Shown here in pieces: positions 11,657 to 22,594 of a stretch of DNA of 64,000 nucleotides. The stretch comes from Thinopyrum elongatum. Taxonomy: Eukaryota > Streptophyta > Magnoliopsida > Poales > Poaceae. The DNA lies in the NCBI GenBank assembly GCA_011799875.1, contig CM022301.1:218308296-218372295 (forward strand). The letters run 5' to 3'. The notes beneath the pieces are model-generated. The model saw nothing but the letters and a program-made list of their open reading frames with translations, was not told where the DNA came from and ran no database searches. The position numbers were made by a program, and so were the translations under genes. The first letter of the stretch is position 1. Each line of letters begins with the position of its first letter.

Positions 11657-12676
11657 CTAATCTCGAAGGTAGAGTGAGTGTGCGATGGTGATCGTATCAA
11701 CCTTGGAATTAATTCCAACACACATCGTCACCTCGCCCTTAACTAGTCTCTGTTTATTCTGCAACTCCTGTTTCGAGTTACTAATCTTAGCAACTGAACC
11801 GGTATCAAATACCCAGGGGCTACTATGAACACTAGTAAGGTACACATCAATAACTTGTATATCAAATATACCTTTGTTCACTTTGCCATCCTTCTTATCC
11901 GCCAAGCATTTGGGATAGTTCCGCTTCCAGTGACCATTTCCTTTGCAGTAGAAGCACTCAGTTTCATGCTTGGGTCCAGCTTTGGGCTTCTTCTCGGGAG
12001 TGGCAACTTGCTTTCCATTCTTCTTGAAGTTCCCTTTCTTTCCTTTGCCCTTTTTGTTGAAACTAGTGGTCTTGTTAACCATCAACACTTGATGCTCTTT
12101 CTTGATTTCTACCTTTGCCGATTTTCGCATCGCGAAGAGCTCGGGAATCGTTTTCATCATCCCTTGCATATTATAGTTTATCACGAAGTTCTAGTAGCTT
12201 GGTGATAGTGACTAGAGAACTCTGTCAATCACTATCTTATCTGGAAGATTAACTCCCACTTGATTCAAGCGATTGTAGTACCCAGACATTCTGAGAACAT
12301 GCTCACTGGCTGAGCTATTCTCCTCCATCTTGTAGGCAAAGTACTTGTCAGATGTCTCATACCTCTCGACACGGGCATGAGTCTGAAATACCAATTTCAG
12401 CTCTTGGAACATCTCATATGCTCCGTGGCGTTCGAAACATTTTTGAAGTCCCGGTTCTAAGCCGTAAAGCATGGCGCACTAAACTATTAAGTAGTCATCA
12501 TATCGAGCTTGCCAAACATTCATAACATCTGCATGTGCTCCTGCAATAGGTATGTCACCTAGTGGTGTATCAAGGACATAATTCTTCTGTGCAGCAATGA
12601 GGATAATCCTCAGATCACGGACCCAGTCCGTATTATTGCTACCATCATCTTTCAACTTAGTTTTCTCTAGGAACAT
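11657..12676 (-). pseudogene. Copia gag and protease region of element C
   Basis: Minus-strand gag (capsid and nucleocapsid) starting with MFLEKTKLKDDGSNNTDW near 12676. It continues through YEMFQELKLVFQTHARVERY (about 12420-12360) and a lysine-rich linker. A CCHC-like zinc knuckle CFYCKGNGHWKRNYPKC lies near 11970-11915, where the fourth ligand (C) is replaced by Y. The protease motif WVFDTGSVAKISNS follows (about 11815-11770), with the DTG catalytic triplet present. Stops interrupt the frame near 12479 and 12212, and the frame changes near 12190. This is a pseudogene of the Angela/BARE gag. Confidence 0.87.
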
Positions 12677-12699
12677 ATCAAAAAACAGGGGAGCTACAT

Positions 12700-13926
12700 C
12701 ATGAGCTATCTACAACATAGATTTGCAAATACTATCAGGACTAAGTTCATGATAAATTAAGTTCAATTAATCAAATTACTAATGAACTCCCACTTAAATA
12801 AACATCCCTCAAGTTATCTAAGTGATACGTGATCCAAATCAACTAACCCATGTCCGATCATCACGTGAGATGGGGTAGTCATCAATGGTGAACATCTCTA
12901 TGTTGATCAGATCTACTATATGACTCACGTTCGACCTTTCAGTCTCCAGTGTTCCGAGACCATGTCTGTACATGCTAGGCTCGTCAAGTTTAACCCAAGT
13001 ATTTTGCATGTGCAAAACTGTCTTACACCCGTTGTATGTGAACGTAGAGTCTATCACACCCGATCATCAGGCGGTGTCTCGAAACGACGAACTTTCGCAA
13101 CGGTGCATACTCAGGGAGAACACTTATATCTTGAAATTTAGTGAAGGGATCATCTTATAATGCTACCGCAGTTCTAAGCAAAATAAGAAGCATAAAAAGA
13201 TAAACATCACATGCAATCAAAATATGTGACATGATATGGCCATCATCATCTCGTGCTTTTGATCTCCATCTCCAATGCATTGTCATGATCGCCATCGTCA
13301 CCGGCTCGACACCTTGATCTCCATCGTTGCGTCGTGGTCGTCTCGCCAACTATTGCTTCTACAACTATTGCTAACGCATAGCGATAAAGTAAAGCAATTA
13401 CATGGCGTTTGCATTTCATACAATAAAGAGACAACCATAAGGCTCCTGCCGGTTGCCGATAAATTATAAAACATGATCATCTCATACAATAACGTATATC
13501 ACATCATGTCTTGACCATATCACATCACAACATACCCTGCAAAAACAAGTTAGACGTCCTCTACTTTGTTGTTGCAAGTTTTACGTGGCTGCTACGGGTT
13601 TCTAGCAAGAACCGTTCTTACCTAGGCAAAAACCACAACGGTGATTTATCAAGTTTGCTGTTTTAACCTTCTTCAAGGACCGGCCGCAGTCAAATTCGAT
13701 TCAACTAAAGTAGGATAAACAGACACCCGCCAGCCACCTTTATGCAAAACTAGTTGCATGTCAGTCGGTGGAACCAGTCTCATGTGCGTGGACATGTAAG
13801 GTTGGTCCGGGCCGCTTCATCCCACAATGCCGCTGAATCAAAATAAGATGTTGGTGGTAAGCAGTATCAACATCACCACCCACAACTTCTTTGTGTTCTA
13901 CTCGTGCATATCATCTACGCATAGAC
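12700..13926 (-). other. Untranslated leader of element C
   Basis: About 1.2 kb between the primer-binding site and gag with no credible coding frame. Long leaders of this kind are usual for BARE/Angela elements. No other structure was seen. Confidence 0.6.
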
Positions 13927-13943
13927 CTGGCTCATGATGCCAC
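13927..13943 (-). other. Primer-binding site of element C
   Basis: On the minus strand the sequence next to the 5' LTR is GTGGCATCATGAGCCAGG. This resembles the initiator-methionine tRNA site TGGTATCAGAGCC used by BARE-like elements, with one extra base and one change. Confidence 0.65.
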
Positions 13944-15705
13944 TATTGGGAATCGTTGCATGGAAAACAAAAAAAATCTACGCACACGCAATGATCTATC
14001 CATGGAGATGCATAGCAACGAGGGGGAGAGTGTGTCTACGTACCCTCGTAGACCGTAAGCGGAAGCGTTTCGCAACGCGGTTGATGTAGTCGAACTTCTT
14101 CGCGCTTCAATCGATCAAGTACCGAACGCACGGCACCTCCGTGTTCTGCACATGTTCAGCTCGGTGACGTCCCTCACCTTCTTGATCCAGCAAGACGTCG
14201 AGGTAGTAGATGAGTTCCATCAGCACGACGGTGTGGTGACAGTGATGGTGAAGTGATCTCCGCAGGGCTTTGCCTAAGCACTACGAAAATATGACCGGGG
14301 GTGTAAACGGTGGAGGGGGCGCCGCACACGGCTAGGCAATTGTCTAGGGTGTGCTAGGCGCCCCCCTCCTCATATATATAGGTGGGAGGGAGAGGGAAGA
14401 GGCCAAGGGGCGCCCCAAGTAGGTCCGAATCCTACTTGGGCTCCTGCCCTTGGCCGCCCCCCCCCCCGCCATGTTTGTCGGAGGGGGAAGGAAAGAGGGG
14501 GGGGGGGGGAGAGGGAAGGAAGTGGGAATCCTAATCCACACTTACCTTTCCCTTCTCCCCTTTCCTTCTCCTCCTTAGGCCGGCCCATATGGGGGGCGCA
14601 CCAGCCCCTTGTGGCTGGTGTGTTTCCCCTCTTGGCCCATAATGCCCATATCTTTTGCCGGGGGTGCCCGGAACCCCTTCCGGTGATAAGTACCCGGTAC
14701 CCCCCGAAACACTTCCGGTGTCCGAATACCATCGTCATATATATCAATCTTTACCTCTCGACCATTTCGAGACTCCTCGTCATGTCCGTGATCTCATCCG
14801 GGACTTCGAACAACATTCGGTCACCAAATCACATAACTCATATAATACTATATCGTCATCGAACGTTAGCGTGCAGACCCTACGGGTTCGAGAACTATGT
14901 AGACATGACCGAGACACCTCTCCGGTTAATAACCAATAGCGGAACCTGGATGCCCGTATTGGCTCCTACATATTCTACGAAGATCTTTATCGGTCGAACC
15001 GTTATGACAACATACGTAATTCCCTTTGTCCATCGGTATGTTACTTGCCCGAGATTCAATCATCAGTATCTTCATACCTAGTTCAATCTCGTTACCGGCA
15101 AGTCTCTTTACTCGTTTCGTAATACATCACCTCGTGACTAACTCCTTAGTCATTTGCTTGCAAGCTTATGATGTGTATTACCGAGAGGGCCCAGAGATAC
15201 CTCTCCGATACTCGGAGTGACAAATCCTAATCTTGATCTATGCCAACTCAACAAACACCTTTGGAGATACCTGTAGAGCATATTTATGATCACCCAGTTA
15301 CGTTGTGACGTTTGATAGCACAAAAGGTATTCCTCCGGTGTCCGGGAGTTGCATAATCTCATAGTCGAAGGAATAAGTATTTGACATGAAGAAAGCAATA
15401 GCAATAAAACTGAACGATCATTATGCTAAGCTAACGGATGGGTCTTGCCCATCACATCATTCTCCTAATGACGTGATCCCGTTATCAAATGACAACACAT
15501 GTCCATGGTTAGGAAACCTTAACCATCTTTGATCAACGAGCTAGTCTAGTAGAGGCTCACTAGGGACACGGTATTTGTTTATGTATTCACACATGTATTT
15601 AAGTTTCCGATAAATACAATTCTAGCATGAATAATAAACCTTTATCATGAATAAGGAAATATAAAATAACAACTTTATTATTGCCTCTAGGGCATATTTC
15701 CTTCA
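13944..15705 (-). repeat. 5' LTR of element C
   Basis: Partner of 5535-7291. Its inner tip reads TATTGGG on the plus strand where the other copy has TGTTGGG, a single terminal base change. It contains a 12-G run near 14498-14509 and a minus-strand TATA-like CTATATATATG at about 14370-14382. Confidence 0.92.
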
Positions 15706-15710
15706 ATTTG

Positions 15711-15871
15711 GTTGCAGGGTTGTTTGAGAGAGACCATCTTCATCCTACGCCTCCCACGGATTGATAAACCTTAGGTCATCCACTTGAGGGAAAATTGTTA
15801 CTGTCCTACAAAACTCTGCGCTTGGAGGCCCAACACGAGTCTACAAGAAGAAGGTTGCGTAGTAGACATCA
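15711..15871 (+). repeat. 5' LTR of element B, second part
   Basis: The last about 160 bases of B's 5' LTR, resuming after the ATTTG duplication and ending GTAGTAGACATCA. It matches 21003-21163 in the 3' LTR. Confidence 0.92.
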
Positions 15872-15881
15872 AGCTCTTTTC

Positions 15882-15901
15882 TCGCGCCATTGCCGCAGAG
15901 G
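15882..15901 (+). other. Probable primer-binding site of element B
   Basis: TCGCGCCATTGCCGCAGAGG lies ten bases inside the 5' LTR. It resembles the aspartate-tRNA site TGGCGCCGTTGCCGGGGAG used by Athila-type elements, with several mismatches. Confidence 0.5.
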
Positions 15902-16119
15902 TGAGTGCTTGAATGTATATCTTTAGATCTTGCAATTGAATCTTTTAGTTTATTGTTTTATCACTAGTTTAGTTTATAAAAGAAAATTACAAAAAAATGG
16001 AATTGAGGTTGCCTCATATTATTCATCTCTATAATGTCTTTCGTGAAAATGATGGAAAGGAAATTGTGCTCAATTGATAGAAGAAGAATTCAATAAAATG
16101 TTTTGCATAAAATCTTTGA

Positions 16120-16974
16120 ATGATGAGTGATTGCAATGTTGTTAGTATGAATTCTTTGAATATCCATGATGCTAATGATATGCAAAGCCATAGGCTTGGG
16201 GATGCTATGTTTGATAAAGATGATATTTTTAGTCCCCCAAGTTTTGATGAGCAAATTTATTATGATGATAGCATGCCTCCTATTTATGATGATTATATTG
16301 ATGAAAGTGGGTTTGGAAGAGTGTCAACTCTAGGAAATAATGATCCCACTATTTTGGAGGGTGTTGAATCTTTTCACAATATTGATAAAAGTGGATTTGG
16401 AGAGGTCATGACTTTATTTAGTGATGAATCCACTATTTTGGAAGAGGTTCAAATTGATTATGAGAACAAAGTTGCTATCTATGATGATTATTGTGATGAC
16501 ATATATGCTATAAAGAATAATGATAACCATGAAACTTGTCATCATGATTTTAATTTTCAATTGGATTATGCCTCACATGATAGTTATTTTGTTGAGTTTG
16601 CTCCCACTACTATCCATGAGAATAAATTTGCTTATGTGGAGAGTAATAAAAAAATTATGCATGTGGATCATGAAAATAATGCTTTATGTGATGGTTATAT
16701 TGTTGAATTCATTCATGATGCTACTGAAAATTATTATGAGGGAGGAACATATGCTTCTACATATTACAATAATATCAAGTTTCCTCTGTATGTATTGAAA
16801 GTTTTGAAGTTATGCTTGTTTTTCCTTCCTATGCTAGTTGATTGTTGTTACCATAAGTTGTTTGCTCACAAAATCCCTATGCATAGGAAGTGGGTTAGGC
16901 TTAAATGTTCTAGTCATATTCTTCATGATGCTCCCATTATGTTTCATTCTTATCTTTTATGTGAGCATCATTGA
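16120..16974 (+). CDS. Single ORF of non-autonomous element B, 284 residues, gag-motif derived
   Basis: The only long frame in element B; it starts with ATGATGAGTGATTGC and ends at TGA. The protein is strongly acidic (many D and E) and rich in N, H and Y. Around residues 63-80 and 90-107 it carries two copies of a motif, ESGFGRVSTLGNNDPTIL and KSGFGEVMTLFSDESTIL. This motif matches the gag C-terminal segment of element F (KSGFEEVKTLDGDVPTTL) and of element I (NSGIGEVKTLSSNEPTLL). Near residues 222-246 there is a hydrophobic segment (VLKVLKLCLFFLPMLVDCC) that could be a membrane helix, followed by an H- and C-rich tail. No capsid, zinc-knuckle or protease signature is present. The frame is uninterrupted, in contrast to nearly all other element genes here. 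The function is unknown. Confidence 0.6.
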   Translation: MMSDCNVVSMNSLNIHDANDMQSHRLGDAMFDKDDIFSPPSFDEQIYYDDSMPPIYDDYIDESGFGRVSTLGNNDPTILEGVESFHNIDKSGFGEVMTLFSDESTILEEVQIDYENKVAIYDDYCDDIYAIKNNDNHETCHHDFNFQLDYASHDSYFVEFAPTTIHENKFAYVESNKKIMHVDHENNALCDGYIVEFIHDATENYYEGGTYASTYYNNIKFPLYVLKVLKLCLFFLPMLVDCCYHKLFAHKIPMHRKWVRLKCSSHILHDAPIMFHSYLLCEHH

Positions 16975-19797
16975 AATCATCATGCCTAGCTAAAAAGGCA
17001 TTAAAGAAAAGCGCTTGTTGGGAGACAACCCAATATTTAACCCTACTGTTTTTGTGTTTTCACATGATTAAGATACTGTAGTAATCATGTTTTATAGCTT
17101 TTGGTTGAATAAAGTGCCAAGTAAAGCCTTTGGGATAGTGTCGTTGATAGTTGATTTGATTCTGTGCAAAAACAGAAACTTTTGTGTCCAGTAACAGAAT
17201 TGTTAAAATTCACTGGAACGTGAAAAAACTCTGAATTTATTTAAAGAGGATTTATATACAAATTTTCTATGTTGTCCTAATTTTTCATAAATTTTGGAGT
17301 AACAGAAGTATGAGCACAATTCAGATCTTTACAGACTGTTCTGTTTTTGACAGATTCTGTTTTCGATGCATACTTTGCTTGTTTTCTAGTTTCTATGGCT
17401 TATATTGCTTAATATAAATTATAGAAATGATAGGGTACAGTAGTCATCATGTGATAAAAATTATGAATCTTGTCTTGACAGTACCAAAGTGAATGATTTG
17501 TTTTATTATACTAATGGATCTTATGAGTTTTCTGTTGAGTTTTGTGTTGTGAAGTTTTTAAGTTTTGGGTAAAGATTTGATGATTTATGGAATAAGGAGT
17601 GGCAAGAGCCTAAGCTTGGGGATGCCCAAGGCACCCCAAGGTAATATTCAAGGACAACCAAGCATCTAAGCTTGGGGATGCCCCGGATGGCATCCCCTCT
17701 TTCGTCTTTAATCCATCGGTAAATTTACTGGAGGCTATATTTTTATTCACCACACGATATGTGTTTTGCTTGGAGCGTCTTGTATGATATGAGTCTTTGC
17801 TTTTTAGTTTGCCACAATCATCCTTGTTGGACATACCTTTTCAGAGGGACACACATTAATCATGAATTTATTAGAATATCCTATGTGCTTCATTAAATCT
17901 TTTGAGCTAGGTAGTTGCTCAAGTGCTTCACTTATATCTTTTTAGAGCACGGCGGTAGTTTTATTTTGAAGAAATTGATGAACTCTCATGCTTCACTTAT
18001 ATTATTTTGAGAGTCTCTAAACAGCATGGTAATTTGTTTAGGTTATGAATTTAGTCCTAATATGATGGGCATCCAAGAGGGATATAATAAAAACTTTCAT
18101 ATAAAGAGTGTTGAATACTATGAGAAGTTTGATTCCTTTCATTTGTTTTGAGATATAAAGATGGCGATATTAAAGTCATGCTAGTGAGTAATTGTGGATT
18201 GGTAGAAATACTTGTGTTAAAGTTTGTGATTCCCGTAGCATGCACGTATGGTGAACCGTTATGTGATGAAGTCGGAGCATGATTTATTTTTTGATTGTCT
18301 TCCTTATGAGTGGCGGTCGGGGACGAGCGATGGTCTTTTCCTACCAATCTATCCCCCTAGGAGCATGCGTGTAGTACTTTGTTTCGATAGCTAATAAATT
18401 TTTGCAATAAGTATGTGAGTTCTTTATGACTAATGTTGAGTCCATGGATTATACGCACTCTCACCCTTCCACCATCACTAGCCTCTCTAGTACCGCACAA
18501 CTTTCGCCGATGCATTAAACCCACCATATACCTTCCTCAAAACAGCCACCATACCTACCTATTATGGCATTTCCATAGCCATTCCTAGATATATTTCCAT
18601 GCAACTTCCACCGTTCCATTTTATTATGACACGCACCATCATTGTCATATTGCTTTGCATGATCATGTAGTTGGCATAGTATTTGTGGCTTTGCCACCGT
18701 TCATATTTTTTATACATGTCACTCTTGATCATTGCACATCCTGGTACACCGCCGGAGGCATTCATATAGAGTCATATTTTGTTCTAGTATCAAGTTATAA
18801 TTCTTGAGTTGTAAGTAAATAAAAGTGTGATGATCATCATTATTAGAGCATTGTCCCATGTGAGGAAAGGATGATGGAAGCTATGATTCCCTCACAAGTT
18901 GGGACGAGACTCCGGACTAAAAAAAAGAGGCCAAATAAGGCCAAATAAAAAAAAAGAGGCCAAAGAAGCCCAAATGAAAAAATGAAAAAAAATGAGAGAA
19001 AAAGAGAGAAGGGACAATGTTACTATCCTTTTTCCACACTTGTGCTTCAAAATAGTACCATGTTCTTCATGATAGAGAGTCTCCTATTTTGTCACTTTCA
19101 TATACTAGTGGGAATTTTTCATTATAGAACTTGGCTTGTATATTCCAATGATGGACTTCCTCAAATTGCCCTAGGTCTTCGTGAGCAAGCAAGCTGGAGG
19201 CACACCCACTTAGTTTTCATTTTGAGCTTTCATACACTTATAGCTCTAGTGCATCCGTTGCATGGCAATCTCTACTCACTTGCATCGATATCAATTGATG
19301 GGCATCTCCATAGCCCATTAATTTGCCTAGTTGATGTGAGACTTTCTCCTTTTAGTCTTCTCCTCACAACCTCCACCATACTCTATTCCACTTATAGTGT
19401 TATATCCATGGCTCACGCTCATGTATTGCGTGAAAGTTGAAAAAGCTTGAGAACATTAAAAGTATGAAACAATTGCTTGGCTTGTCATCGGGGTTGTGCG
19501 TAATGAAATATTTTGTGTGATGAAGATAGAGCATAGCCAGACTATATGTTTTTGTAGGGATAACTTTCTTTGGCCATGTTATTTTGAGAAGACATGATTG
19601 CTTTATTAGTATGCTTGAAGTATTATTGTTTTTATGTCAATATTAAACTTTTGTTTTGAATCTTATGGATCTGAACATTCATGCCACAATAAAGAAGATT
19701 ACATTGATAAATATGTTAGCTAGCATTCACACTTCATAAATTCTTTCTTTTATCATTTACCTACTCGAGGACGAGCATGAATTAAGCTTGGGGATGC
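16975..19797 (+). other. Non-coding 3' internal region of element B with conserved blocks
   Basis: No credible coding frame. Blocks shared with elements F and I are visible: GCGCTTGTTGGGAGACAACCC at about 17011, the AAAAACAGAAACTTTTGTGTCCAGTAACAG-like stretch near 17166-17196, and an A-rich GAGGCCAAAGAAGCCCAAA repeat near 18930-18975. The 14-mer AAGCTTGGGGATGC occurs at 17612, 17668 and 19784. The last copy abuts the 3' LTR and is the polypurine tract. Confidence 0.7.
19784..19797 (+). other. Polypurine tract of element B
   Basis: AAGCTTGGGGATGC directly precedes the 3' LTR (TGATACG at 19798). It is the expected site for plus-strand priming. The same 14-mer abuts the 3' LTR of element I in inverse orientation (54062-54075). 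Confidence 0.75.
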
Positions 19798-21163
19798 TGA
19801 TACGTCTCCAACGTATCTATAATTTATGAAGTATTCATGCCATGTTTGCAACAATTTTATATGGTTTTGGTATAATTTTATTTGAACTAACCCGGACTGA
19901 CACTGTTTTCAGCAGAACTACCGTGGTGTCGTTTTTTTGTGCAGAAATGAAAGTTCTCGGAATGGGCTGAAAATTTACGGTGATTTTTTATGAACCAAAA
20001 GAGACCTCCGAAGCACCGGAGCTGGACCAGAAGAGTTCCGAGGAGTCCACAAGCCAGGGGGCGCGCCCTACCCCCCAGGGCGCGCCTTGAGGGCTTGTGG
20101 GCCCCTTGGGCACCTCCTTGACTTGTTTCCGACGCCAAAAATTCTTATAAATATAGAAACCTCCGAAAAGAACCCTAGATCGGAAGTTCCGCCGCCGCAA
20201 GCCTCTGTAGCCACGAAAACCAATCAGGAGCCCGTTCCGGCACCCTGCCGGAGGGGGAAACCATCACCGGAGGCCATCTTCATCATCCCGGCGGTCTTCA
20301 TGACAAGGAGGGAGTAGTTCACCCTCGGGGCTGAGGGTATGTACCAGTAGCTATGTGTTTGATCTCTTTCCCTCGTGTTCTTGATTTGGCACGATCTTGA
20401 TGTATCGTGAGCTTTGTTATTATAGTTGGATCATATGGTGTTCTTCCCCCTCTACCTTCTTGTGATGAATTGAGTCTTGCTCTTTGAGGTTTCATTATGT
20501 TGGATTGAGTATTGGATTTGAGAACACTTGATGTATGTCTTGCGATGGGATATATGTGGTGGCAATGGGATGTTCTATTGATTCACTTGATGTATGTTTT
20601 GGCACTCAACTCGCGGATTCCCGAGGTGACATTGGGGAAATCTATGCATAGGGGTTGATGCATGTTTTCGTCCTACGTTCTCCGATAGAAACTTTGGAGT
20701 GATTCTTTGTTGCACGTTGAGGGATTGTTATATGATTCAATTATGTTATCATTGTTGAGACACTTTGCAGTAGTGAAAGTATGAATCCTAGGCCTTGTTT
20801 TCAGGCATTGCAATACCGTTTTTACTCACTTTTGTTACTTGCTACCTTGCTGTTTTTATATTTTCAGATTACAAAAACTCATATCTACTATCCATATTAC
20901 ACTTGTATCACCATCTCTTCGCCGAACTAGCGCACCTATATAATTTACCATTGTATTGGGTGTGTTGGGGACACAAGAGACTCTTTGTTATTTGGTTGCA
21001 GGGTTGTTTGAGAGAGACCATCTTCATCCCTTCATCCTACGCTCCCCACGGATTGATAAACCTTAGGTCATCCATTTGAGGGAAAATTGCTACTATCCTA
21101 CAAAACTCTGCGCTTGGAGGCCCAACACGAGTCTACAAGAAGAAGATTGTGTAGTAGACATCA
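19798..21163 (+). repeat. 3' LTR of element B
   Basis: An uninterrupted LTR of about 1.37 kb from TGATACGTCTCC to GTAGACATCA, followed by the duplication TGGCC. It retains the empty integration site of element C (GTTATTTGGTTGCAGG near 20988-21003) and the TATA box at 20146-20153. Confidence 0.95.
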
Positions 21164-21168
21164 TGGCC

Positions 21169-21576
21169 TCGTAGTGGCTCGGGTGAGTTGCCGGGCAAAA
21201 GCTCCGTGCCTCATCGTCGCTGCCGACGACACACGAGGGTGCCGTCATCTTCTTGAAGACGTCGTTGTGGTTCTTCTCTCCGTGTTAGGGCTCCAGGTGA
21301 AGACCCGTTCTGGTGTGGAGTCGGCGGCGGCGACGCTCTGCGCCATTTTCCCTCTTGAGAGCGTTGTCGTGGAGCTCAGGCGTGTTAGGTCATAGCATGG
21401 GGATGTTTCGTTCTTCCGGTGTTCGTTGCTGGTAGCATAGTCGCGTGTGTGTTCTGCGTGTGCTGGATATCTCAAGATCGGCTTTGTAAGAGGGCTACCT
21501 CACCATTTTGTATCGTTCGGTCGTGTTCTTCTTCAGTTGGTGCTTTATCTATAAGGCGGGGCAAACGCCTGTTTTG
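21169..21576 (+). mobile_element. Possible 3' part of a LINE-derived insertion
   Basis: GC-rich sequence ending in TGCTTTATCTATAAGGCGGGGCAAACGCCTG, a form typical of grass LINE 3' ends. With 2922-4354 it may be one short non-autonomous element into which B inserted. No coding frame was recognised and the 5' limit and flanking duplication are not identified. Confidence 0.4.
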
Positions 21577-21579
21577 AGA

Positions 21580-21618
21580 GAGATCTAAATGCTCTTATAT
21601 TCTTTACGGAGGGAGTAC
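21580..21618. mobile_element. Stowaway MITE fragment (one end)
   Basis: AGATCTAAATGCTCTTATATTCTTTACGGAGGGAGTA is one terminal half of a Stowaway-type MITE. The GGAGGGAG terminus and the TA flank are visible, and the opposite end is missing. A related half copy lies at about 25513-25558. Confidence 0.6.
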
Positions 21619-21688
21619 ATCTTTTATGACATGAAGGAGCCTAGCCGCCTCTTTGACTCCGCAATTCTATTCGCTTGCTACTATGTTA

Positions 21689-21791
21689 CTCCCTCCGTTC
21701 CAAATTACTCGTCGCAGAAATGGATGCATCTAGAACTAAAATACATCTAGATACATCCATACCTGCGACAAGTAATTCGGAACGAAGGGAG
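21689..21791. mobile_element. Complete Stowaway-type MITE, 103 bp
   Basis: Terminal inverted repeats CTCCCTCCGTTCC and GGAACGAAGGGAG enclose an imperfect palindrome that contains GCAGAAATGGATGCATCTAGA and its complement. It is flanked by TA on both sides (21687-21688 and 21792-21793), the target duplication of Tc1/mariner-class elements. Confidence 0.9.
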
Positions 21792-22118
21792 TAGATGTCA
21801 TCTGTAAGAACATTTGACTACTTTGCATGTTTCGTGATTTATTAATTTAAAGCCGAGCACATCTTATGCCTCTGTTCTAAAAACAAGAATAAAATGTGCA
21901 ATTGTGTATACCAATATGCTGGAGACTTAAGCTTCCCCAAACAAATATTGGAGGATAAATATTTTTGCCGGTCCAGCAAATTTAATTTAAGAAATTGCTG
22001 TTTTATGGATAGAACCACAAGCCCACAACAACGTTGTATAAATGACACACATGTCACTAACTTGTGGCCCCATGACTCATGTCTATTTCTAGGTCTTTCC
22101 CTTCTCGATATGCATATA

Positions 22119-22293
22119 CAAATTCAAATTTTATGCAAATTGCACTACTCGAAAGTAACACACGTCAACAGGAGGCAGTGACTCTAGAAACAGGCCCTAA
22201 GTGCAGATGCAAATTCAAAATTTATGCAAATTGCACTACTCGAAATCAAAAGTAACACACGTCAACAGAAGGCAGTGACTCTGGAAACAGGCC
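22119..22293. repeat. Tandem duplication of about 80-90 bp downstream of the AHL gene
   Basis: Unit 1 (22119-22196) and unit 2 (22210-22293) share TTATGCAAATTGCACTACTC, AAGTAACACACGTCAACAG and GGCAGTGACTCT, then AAACAGGCC. The second unit has a six-base insertion (ATCAAA). They lie about 300-480 bases beyond the AHL stop codon. Confidence 0.85.
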
Positions 22294-22594
22294 ACAGACT
22301 ACGTTCAGACATGGACTTGGAAGGTAACCACTGATTAAAAGTACTACAAGTAACCGTTACAGCAATGGCAGAAATCACAATGAACAGCCCAGAACAAATT
22401 GAAAAGTCTCTGCTAATTAAGGATCACGTAAGAACATCACCTATCACTCTATCAGATTAGGGCTAAATTGTCCTCACTCTAGCCTAGCTTCTCCCCCAAC
22501 TGGACTGCTGATCTAGCTGATTAGGATAGAACCCAGTCAACGCCCTGCAAAATGTGTCAGTGATGAGGAGACCAAAACAAAACGGCAGCCAATT

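Larger units (their letters stand above)
5535..15705 (-). mobile_element. Element C: complete Angela-like Ty1-copia element inserted in B's 5' LTR, carrying solo LTR D
   Basis: Two LTRs of about 1.76 kb (5535-7291 and 13944-15705) are flanked by the 5-base duplication ATTTG (5530-5534 and 15706-15710). B's 3' LTR shows the unoccupied site as GTTATTTGGTTGCAGGG, which confirms the duplication. Reading on the minus strand the order is LTR, primer site, leader, gag, protease, integrase, reverse transcriptase, RNase H remnant, LTR. Solo LTR D interrupts the RNase H region. All coding blocks are damaged. Confidence 0.95.
4360..21163 (+). mobile_element. Element B: non-autonomous Athila-type (Sabrina/WHAM-like) Ty3-gypsy element with nested C and D
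   Basis: Both LTRs begin TGATACGTCTCCAACGTATC and end GTAGTAGACATCA. The flanks are identical 5-base duplications, TGGCC at 4355-4359 and 21164-21168, so the insertion is intact. Removing nested C leaves LTRs of about 1.34 and 1.37 kb and an internal region of only about 3.9 kb (15872-19797). That region has one open reading frame and no protease, reverse transcriptase, RNase H or integrase. Mobility must have depended on enzymes from relatives. The exact family name is uncertain. Confidence 0.93.
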
